Shown piece by piece: positions 7,797 to 13,305 of a stretch of DNA of 13,305 nt. The DNA lies in the NCBI GenBank assembly GCA_001312325.1, contig BBDJ01000054.1:1-13305 (forward strand), in the 5' to 3' direction. This DNA comes from Lysinibacillus pakistanensis. GTDB taxonomy: Bacteria; Bacillota; Bacilli; Bacillales_A; Planococcaceae. The translations under genes were made by a program, and so were the position numbers. The stretch's first letter is position 1; each line of letters opens with the position of its first letter. The notes beneath the pieces are model-generated. The model made no database searches. It saw only the letters and a program-made list of their open reading frames with translations, and had not been told where the DNA came from.

Positions 7797-7833
7797 TAAA
7801 ACGAGAATTTTTTTTGAGCAAATTCTCGTTTTA
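7797..7833. terminator. Bidirectional terminator between convergent genes
   Basis: A perfect 14-bp stem TAAAACGAGAATTT (7797-7810)/AAATTCTCGTTTTA (7820-7833) with a 9-nt loop. It sits 24 bp after the VOC stop and 17 bp after the end of the minus-strand gene, so it can serve both. Confidence 0.85.
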
Positions 7834-7849
7834 AGTTATAGTAGAAAAT

Positions 7850-8591
7850 TCATTTTAGATCCTCACCATAAATCGATACCGTTTGGCGGTCCACTATAAA
7901 TTTGTTACCGTCCCATTTTAGTATGTTCTCTACATAACCTAATCCATCAGCATGATATCTCCCCGCAATAGCCTGATACGCCAAAATTTCGTATATTCCA
8001 TCCCGTTCATAATCAACAGGATACAACCCACTAATTGGATCAACCCATCCCTCTATAGGCTGTTTTAGCGTCCCATCTTGATTATAGATTTCTGCTAAAT
8101 ATTCAGGTCCCTTATACTGTAAATCTATAATATATTGCTTTTTAGGATTCGCGCTACGAACAGCTACTTTGTACTGATCTTGATAATTGACTGTATATTT
8201 ATTAATGAAAGATTCTGTATCAAAAATAGAACGAACTTGCCCGTTTATCGAGGCAAAGATTTCACCATTGATAATTCCTCCACTACCTCCAGTGTCAGAA
8301 ATAGCTAAAATATCATCTTGATGATTGCCAGTGAAATCACCTAGAAAAATAGTTGGATTATAGCCAATATTTTGCTTTAGTATTACTTTTTCAAATTTTT
8401 GTGTTTGCCCATAAAAAAATCCCCAAAGTTAGATTTTTCCACAGGGGGCTATCTGGGGTTTTAGTTCCTATTAAAAGGACTGTCTCTAAAATGCCATCTC
8501 CATTTATATCGCCAAATTTTGTTTGAATAACCTCAGGAGTTAGATGTGCCATGGCGATATTACCTAATGATGGATTCATATTATTCGTCAT
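7850..8591 (-). CDS. FG-GAP/VCBS-like repeat protein, function unknown (one frameshift as written)
   Basis: The start is ATG 8591 (MTNNMNPSLG), with AGAGGTG 5 nt upstream. A longer in-frame start at 8612 lacks a ribosome site. The A7 run at 8413-8419 should be A6, after which LTLGIFYGQTQKFEKVIL runs on to TGA 7850-7852. The corrected protein is 246 aa. Acidic, Asp/Gly-rich loops recur between short beta stretches: FGDINGDGILETVLLIG (Asp28, Asn30, Asp32, Glu36), LGDFTGNHQDDILAISD and VDYERDGIYEILAY. These resemble the calcium-binding blades of FG-GAP/VCBS beta-propellers. There is no signal peptide or membrane segment, which is unusual for proteins with such blades and suggests a cytosolic, coat-associated or non-classically exported protein. 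It is a single gene, convergent with the VOC gene and divergent from the transporter operon. Confidence 0.72.
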
Positions 8592-8696
8592 ACATACACC
8601 TCTTTCTACCATCTAGCATATGTTATAAAAACAGCTTGGTGAATAAAATTTAGATAAAGCCAATAAAGCTTACAAAAAAAACTTATATTTAACCCA

Positions 8697-8726
8697 TTGA
8701 CATTTTTTTATTGTGAAAAGTATTAT
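8697..8726 (+). promoter_or_regulatory. Sigma-A promoter of the flavoenzyme/ABC transporter operon
   Basis: A perfect -35 TTGACA (8697-8702), an 18-bp spacer and TATTAT (8721-8726). The expected start is near 8733, leaving a leader of about 125 nt that contains the hairpin at 8762-8799. A second TATAAT at 8834-8839 has no convincing -35. Confidence 0.55.
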
Positions 8727-8761
8727 AAATGTCAACGAATCAGAAAATTCAGTACCAATTT

Positions 8762-8799
8762 AAATCTCACTACTAAAAAAAGTAGTTAGAGATTTTTTT
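8762..8799 (+). terminator. Terminator-like hairpin in the operon leader (possible attenuator)
   Basis: The stem is AAATCTC (8762-8768) plus ACTACT (8769-8774) paired with AGTAGT (8781-8786) and GAGATTT (8789-8795), with a 2-nt bulge and an A6 loop. T7 (8793-8799) closes it on the + strand only. It lies between the promoter and the first gene, where an ordinary terminator would silence the operon. Confidence 0.55.
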
Positions 8800-8859
8800 A
8801 AAAAGTTAATTCTTAGTAAATATATATGTTTTATATAATTTGGGAAGAAGGAGATTTTC

Positions 8860-10105
8860 TTGAAGGACTTATTTATTAAAACAACGCAACAAAAGTATTG
8901 GCTCGATCAATTGGCTTCTATTGCAGAGCCGATTAGAACAGAGGCTAAAGAGGTAGATGAACAATCTCGCTTTCCCTTCGAAGCACATAGACTACTTCTG
9001 CAAATCGGCTATCCGAGACTAACTTTACCGAAGGAATTTGGCGGTGAAGGTTTATCAGTTTATGATATGGTACTCATTCAAGAAACATTAGCAAGCTATG
9101 ACGAGAATGCTTCCCTCTCATTAGGTTGGACACTTGGTGTTGTAGGTGAAATATATGAGACAAAATTATGGGCAGAAGATGCACTGCATTTACTTGCGCC
9201 AGAAATAAAAAAATGGTGCTATTATCAATCGAGCTGTTAGTGAAGCAGCAACAGGGAGTCCAACACGTGGAGGGCGACCTGGAACAAATGCTATTTCAAC
9301 GAAACAAGGATGGCTATTGAACGGGCGTAAAATTTTTACAACGGCCTCTCCAGTGCTCGATTATTTCTTAACATCAGCATGGATTGAGGAAAAAAATCAA
9401 ATTGGCTTCTTCTTGATTCATAAAGGTGTGAAAGGTCTCTCCATTGAAGAAAACTGGGAGATGTCTGCAATGCGAGGAACAAGTAGCCATGATTTAGTAC
9501 TAACTGATGTAGTTGTTCCTAGTAATTACTTAGTAGAATTACCTAGTCATCCTAGCGGTGGCAAAATAAATGGGTGGATTCTACATATTCCTGCAACTTA
9601 CTTAGGTATTGCGCAGGCTGCCCGTGACTATGCACTGCATTTTGCCAATCATCATCAACCGAATAGCCTAAATGCTCCAATAAGTACTTTACCCAATGTT
9701 CAGCAGCTACTAGGCGATATTGAATTAAAGCTACATCAGGCACGCTTTGTACTATACGGTGTAGCAGAGGCTTATGATGATCCAGCAAGACGCGAATTTT
9801 TAACAAATGAAATGGCTGTGGCTAAACATACCGTAACGAATTTAGCGATTGACGTTGTAGACAAAGCAATGCGAGTGGTGGGGGCAAAGAGCTTGCAGTT
9901 AACAAATCCATTGCAACGCTATTATCGAAATGTTCGTGCTGGTCTGCATAATCCGCCAATGGATGATATGACTATTATTAAGCTTGCAACGGCGGCAATT
10001 GAACAGCAAAAAAATGAAGGAAAATTAATGGGAAAACCATTGAAAATAAGGAGAAATGACATATGTTTAAACAAAAGAACAAGATTTTCAAATTCGCTGC
10101 AATAG
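8860..10105 (+). CDS. Acyl-CoA-dehydrogenase-like flavoprotein, SfnB/DszC type (one frameshift as written)
   Basis: FAD/FMN-dependent enzyme of the acyl-CoA dehydrogenase fold. The start is TTG 8860, with AAGGAG 6 nt upstream. The A7 run at 9207-9213 should be A6, which restores PEIKNGAIINRAVSEAATG. The N-terminal helical domain (residues about 10-115) contains PKEFGGEGLSVYDMVLIQE. The middle beta domain contains NGRKIFTTAS and SAMRGTSSHDLVLTDVVVP. The C-terminal domain carries AMRVVGAKSLQLTNPLQRYY then RNVRAGLHNPPMDD. That last segment is more like SfnB/DszC flavin monooxygenase-type members than true acyl-CoA dehydrogenases. The link to sulfur or amine compound oxidation is inference from this and from the transporter that follows. 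The literal stop (10105) overlaps the next gene by 43 nt and its ribosome site; one A fewer at 10043-10046 would give a stop at 10049, right before it, and about 395 aa. Confidence 0.82.
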
Positions 10106-10937
10106 GATTGGCTTCACTTGCCATTTTAGCAGGCTGTAATTCAGAAGAATCCTCATCAGATAAAGGAACGGATGCTGATGGCGTAAAAGTACGTACAGTG
10201 AAGGTTGCTTTTGATCAGGCTACTAAGCCAATTAGTTATATAGATGATAAAGGAAATCCGACAGGCTATGATGTTGAAGTGATGAAGCTGGTGGATGAAT
10301 TATTACCTGAATATAAGTTTGAGTATGTAGGGACAACAAGTGATGATTTATTGATTGGTGTTGAGCAAGGGAAATATCAAGTAGGGGTTAAAAATGCATT
10401 CTTTACACAGGAACGTACAGAAAAGTTTATTTTCCCGAAAGAATTTTTAGGATTAAGTAGCGCTGGTTTAGTATTACGAAAAGAAGATGAAGGTATAAAA
10501 ACATTAGAAGACTTCGCGAAAAAGGGCTATGCATTGGCACCGATTGCTGCGAATAATGCCCAGTATACAATTATTGATGAGTACAACACAGCTCATCCTG
10601 ACAATAAAGTAAAATTACAGGCTGGAGATGCGTTTACGGTTGATGTTGTGCAGTGGGTAAATGAAAAACGTGTGGATGGCGGTGTTATGATTGAAGGGCC
10701 GTTTAAGCAACAAGTTTTAGCAGAGGATGGTCCTTACCATAACTTAAAAGATGATGTTGTTTACAATGAATTTGCTGTTATCAAACATGGCCATTGTTTA
10801 ATAAAAAGGAACAAGAATTTGCAGATGCATATGATAAAGCTATCGCACAGATTAAAGAGCAGAAGAAAACAAATGAATTAAGCACAAAATTTTACGGACG
10901 AGATTTATTTGAAGTGTTAGAGAAAGTGAACCGTTAA
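10063..10937 (+). CDS. Amino-acid-type ABC transporter substrate-binding lipoprotein (one frameshift as written)
   Basis: Solute receptor of a polar amino acid ABC importer (SBP_bac_3 family), tethered to the outer face of the membrane. The start is ATG 10063, with AAGGAG 9 nt upstream. The signal peptide ends in a textbook lipobox, LAGC, with Cys25, then a serine-rich linker. The mature domain opens VKVAFDQATKPISYIDDKGN and GYDVEVMKLVDELLP, the usual first lobe of the family. It continues with GVEQGKYQVGVKNAFFTQER and a long RVDGGVMIEGP segment. One base is missing near 10785; restoring it gives VIKTWPLFNKKEQEFADAYD and so on to VLEKVNR, stop 10935-10937, 291 aa. It shares the operon with the flavoenzyme upstream and is followed by an internal terminator before the permeases. 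The ligand cannot be read off; amino acid, opine-like or organosulfur compounds are all possible. Confidence 0.88.
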
Positions 10938-10955
10938 TAGGCGGTAATTAATGAA

Positions 10956-10972
10956 TTCTCTTCGGAAGAGAA
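10956..10972 (+). other. Short hairpin after the binding-protein gene
   Basis: TTCTCTT (10956-10962), loop CGG, AAGAGAA (10966-10972), located 18 bp after the stop codon. No T run follows, so it is more likely an mRNA 3'-end stabilising stem than a terminator. Confidence 0.35.
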
Positions 10973-11001
10973 AGTGTTAGCAGCTGCTACTATCAATAAA
11001 A

Positions 11002-11035
11002 GGCTGTTGAGTCAGTATACTCAGCAGTCTTTATT
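11002..11035 (+). terminator. Internal terminator between binding-protein and permease genes
   Basis: An 11-bp stem GGCTGTTGAGT (11002-11012)/ACTCAGCAGTC (11019-11029), loop CAGTAT, then TTTATT. Two stem positions are G-U pairs on the + strand RNA. It would let the binding protein be made in excess over the membrane and ATPase subunits, a common arrangement in binding-protein operons. Confidence 0.65.
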
Positions 11036-11092
11036 CATACAAAGAAAAATTTACTACGCTATAATTAGATATTTATAAAAGTTGGTGAGGAA

Positions 11093-11800
11093 ATGGAGAA
11101 GTATTTTGATGCATCATACATTTGGAATTCAATCCCTGTATTATTGCCCTTTTTAAAAGTGACATTTTTAGTTGCAGGATCTTCCATTGTATTAGGCACA
11201 ATATTAGGCTTACTATTAGCGGCTGCAAAGTTAAGCTCAGTAAAATCATTACAAAAATTAGCGAATCTATATACAACAATTATGCGTTGTACACCATCAA
11301 TTGTCCTATTATTTCTTGTCTATTATGGTGTACCAGCATTAGCAGAAAATGTTGGCATAAATCTGCATTCGATTGAAACGGCTATTTTTGTTGTTGTGAC
11401 ATTTACGTTGCAGTTCGCTGCAATTATGTCAGAAGTGATACGTTCTGCCTATTTAGCAATTCCTAAAGGTCAATTTGAAGCAGCTGTTAGTGTAGGATTA
11501 ACGCCAATTCAAGCCTATCGACGTATTATTTTCCCCCAAGCACTTGTTGTTGCCTTACCAAACTTTGGAAACGGTATGATTGCGTTATTACAGGAGGGGG
11601 CACTTGCTTATACGATTGGCTTAATTGACATTGTTGGGAAAGCAAATTTAATTATCGCTAGTAATATAAATGCACATGCATTAGAGATATATATTGCTTT
11701 AGCCATTGTTTATTGGGTGCTTTCAATTATTATTGAAAAATTCTTTGCTATGCTGGAAAAGTTTTTTGGCAAAGGGAAAAAGACATTAGAAACAACATAG
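11093..11800 (+). CDS. Amino acid ABC transporter permease, first subunit
   Basis: A 235-aa inner-membrane subunit of the HisM/GlnP family (polar amino acid uptake), intact. The start is ATG 11093, with GGTGAGG immediately upstream. Hydrophobic spans include FLKVTFLVAGSSIVLGTILG, IVLLFLVYYGVPALA, AIFVVVTFTLQFAAIMSE and ALEIYIALAIVYWVLSIIIE. The EAA loop that docks on the ATPase reads EAAVSVGLTPIQAYRRIIFP (residues about 129-148). RCTPSIVLLFLVYYG matches the R(G/C)TP-x-(I/L)-(V/L) family motif. It starts 155 bp after the binding-protein gene, beyond a terminator. A TATAAT at 11060-11065 with no clear -35 could supply extra transcription. It probably pairs with the next gene's product as a heterodimer. 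Confidence 0.92.
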   Translation: MEKYFDASYIWNSIPVLLPFLKVTFLVAGSSIVLGTILGLLLAAAKLSSVKSLQKLANLYTTIMRCTPSIVLLFLVYYGVPALAENVGINLHSIETAIFVVVTFTLQFAAIMSEVIRSAYLAIPKGQFEAAVSVGLTPIQAYRRIIFPQALVVALPNFGNGMIALLQEGALAYTIGLIDIVGKANLIIASNINAHALEIYIALAIVYWVLSIIIEKFFAMLEKFFGKGKKTLETT

Positions 11801-11812
11801 GGAGGGGAAGCC

Positions 11813-12516
11813 ATGAATTATCAATTTTTACTTGAAACCTTTTTTTGTAGCATTATTAGGTGTTCCTATTGCACTCCTTGTAACCGTTGTTGCGTTGCTT
11901 GTTGCTTTGCCACTTGGTTTTTTTACTGGCATTAACACGAATTAATAAAATTCCAGTTACTCATCATTTAGCAAAGATTTATGTTTCCTTTGTTAGAGGA
12001 ACACCCATAATTATTCAAATTTTTATTATGTATAGTAGCATTCCGTTAATGCTAAAAATTATTTTTGAAAAATACAATATAAGCTATGATATTTATAAAA
12101 TCAATCCTATTTGGTATGCATTTATTGTCTTTGCCTTTAGTACGACGGCTATTTTAATTGAGGTATTTCGTTCTGCTTTAAGTACGATTGAAAAAGGCCA
12201 GTTGGAGGCAGCGCATGCAACAGGCTTAACGACATTTCAGGCCTATCGCCGAATAATTATTCCACAAGCCTTAGTGGTGGCTATGCCAAATATTTGTACA
12301 GCTACTGTTAATCTTATTAAAGCGACATCTTTAGGCTATGCTATGTCCTTACCTGAAATCACATTGAAGGCTAAGGTAGCTGCCAATGTTGGTTACAATT
12401 ATGTAGAAGCATATATTGATATTTTCATTGTCTACTTAATTTTATGTAGTACCGTTGAATTTCTCTTTAAACGATATGAGAAGCATTTAAGTAAATTTAA
12501 AGCAGCAAATGCCTGA
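11813..12516 (+). CDS. Amino acid ABC transporter permease, second subunit (two frameshifts as written)
   Basis: Second HisM/GlnP-family membrane subunit. The start is ATG 11813 (MNYQFLLETFF), with GGAGGGG 5 nt upstream and 12 nt after the first permease stop. Two T7 runs should be T6: 11840-11846 (restores VALLGVPIALLVTVV) and 11918-11924 (restores ALPLGFLLALTRINK). The corrected length is 233 aa. Family motifs are FVRGTPIIIQIFIMY, then AFSTTAILIEVFRSAL and the EAA loop EAAHATGLTTFQAYRRIIIP, which is nearly the same as in the first permease. The two are diverged paralogs expected to form the channel together. The stop overlaps the ATPase gene's ribosome site, so translation is likely coupled. 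Confidence 0.9.
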
Positions 12517-12529
12517 GGGGTGATGAAGC

Positions 12530-13287
12530 ATGTTAGAGATTAAAAATATCCATAAATCATTTGGTAATAATGAAATTTTAAAGGGCGTCGATTTAGCCAT
12601 TGATAAAGGTGATGTTGTTGTTATTTTAGGTCCCAGTGGTTCAGGGAAAACAACCTTATTACGATGCATTAACTTTTTAGAAAATGCTGATCAAGGACAT
12701 GCAACATTTGGAGATATTCAAGTCGATTTTCAACATGTAAAGAAAAAAAGATGTACATGCAATTCGTCAGCGTGTAGCATTTGTCTTTCAAAACTACAAT
12801 CTCTTCACTAATAAAACGGCCTTAGAAAACGTGACAGAGGGCCTTATCATTGGTCGAAAGGTACCGAAAGCACAGGCAATTGAGATTGGTAAGAAGGCAC
12901 TTGATAAAGTAGGGCTTTCGGAAAAGTATGATGCTTATCCAAGTCAGTTGTCTGGAGGTCAACAGCAACGAGTTGGGATTGCACGAGCAGTGGCATTAAA
13001 TCCAGATATTATTTTATTTGATGAACCAACCTCTGCACTCGATCCAGAGTTAGTCGGTGAGGTATTACAGGTCATGAAAAACATAGCGGCTGAGGGTACA
13101 ACGATGCTTGTTGTCACACATGAAATGGGCTTTGCAAAGGATGTAGCCAATCGAGTAATATTTATGGATGGAGGAGTCGTTGTAGAAGAAGGAAGTCCAC
13201 ATGATATATTTGTGAATCCAAAAGAAGAGCGGACAAAAAAAATTCCTTAAACGTGTTATTCCAGAAGACTACACATTCTATATATAA
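12530..13287 (+). CDS. Amino acid ABC transporter ATPase (two frameshifts as written)
   Basis: ATP-hydrolysing subunit of the polar amino acid importer (GlnQ/HisP type), cytosolic face. The start is ATG 12530 ([17 protein letters not shown]), with AGGGGTGA 6 nt upstream. Walker A GPSGSGKT is at residues 34-41. Further along are the Q-loop FVFQNYNLF, signature [14 protein letters not shown], Walker [15 protein letters not shown] and switch histidine VVTHEMGFA. The A7 run at 12743-12749 should be A6 ([17 protein letters not shown]). The A8 run at 13235-13242 should be A7 ([19 protein letters not shown], stop 13285-13287). The corrected length is 251 aa, typical for the family. All catalytic motifs are intact, which supports a working importer and sequence errors as the cause of the breaks. 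Last gene of the operon in view. Confidence 0.95.
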
Positions 13288-13291
13288 AAAT

Positions 13292-13304
13292 GACAGGAGC
13301 TGTC
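13292..13304 (+). terminator. Probable operon terminator, cut by the window edge
   Basis: GACAG (13292-13296), loop GAG, CTGTC (13300-13304), only 4 bp after the ATPase stop and preceded by A5. The T run that would confirm it lies beyond the window. Confidence 0.4.
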
Positions 13305-13305
13305 C

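Noticed and set aside
8733..8859. A named riboswitch (T-box, SAM) in the operon leader
   Set aside because: No conserved T-box or SAM core motifs are present and the leader is too short for either.

Overview
The window looks like chromosomal DNA of a low-GC, Gram-positive, motile Bacillales bacterium. The guess of Lysinibacillus or a close relative is inference from four things: a Bacillus-type GMP reductase, AT-rich intergenic DNA with strong AGGAGG-type ribosome sites, TTG and GTG starts, and two kinds of intergenic repeat. No rRNA, tRNA, CRISPR array or transposase was seen.

Layout. 1-224: a 21-bp periodic array (2-168) and a terminator. 232-1308: guaC (-) and its promoter. 1389-2016: a PhnB-like VOC protein (+) followed by a boxed inverted-repeat element. 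2144-2616: a small lipoprotein (-) that is only visible after two frame corrections. 2771-2974: a second copy of the boxed element. 2979-7282: two tandem paralogous methyl-accepting chemotaxis proteins (-), each with its own promoter. 7399-7833: a second VOC protein (+) and a terminator. 7850-8591: an FG-GAP/VCBS-like protein (-). 8697 to the end: an operon (+) with a promoter and leader hairpin, an acyl-CoA-dehydrogenase-like flavoenzyme, a substrate-binding lipoprotein, an internal terminator, two permeases and an ATPase of the polar amino acid ABC family.

The operon reads as import of a small amino-acid-like, possibly sulfur-containing, solute coupled to its oxidative breakdown. One of the two chemoreceptors has a pocket motif expected of an amino acid sensor, so sensing and uptake of amino acids is a loose theme, but the units are transcribed separately.

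Quality. Eight of the eleven genes are broken as written, yet each becomes a full-length, family-typical protein when single bases are corrected. Thirteen breaks are one extra base in an A/T run of 6-7. Four are single-base losses and one is an in-frame stop. I read these as sequence errors rather than pseudogenes, and I give coordinates for whole reconstructed genes. The strongest unexplained signals are the 21-bp array at the left edge and the pair of GGCTGGGACA-boxed elements.
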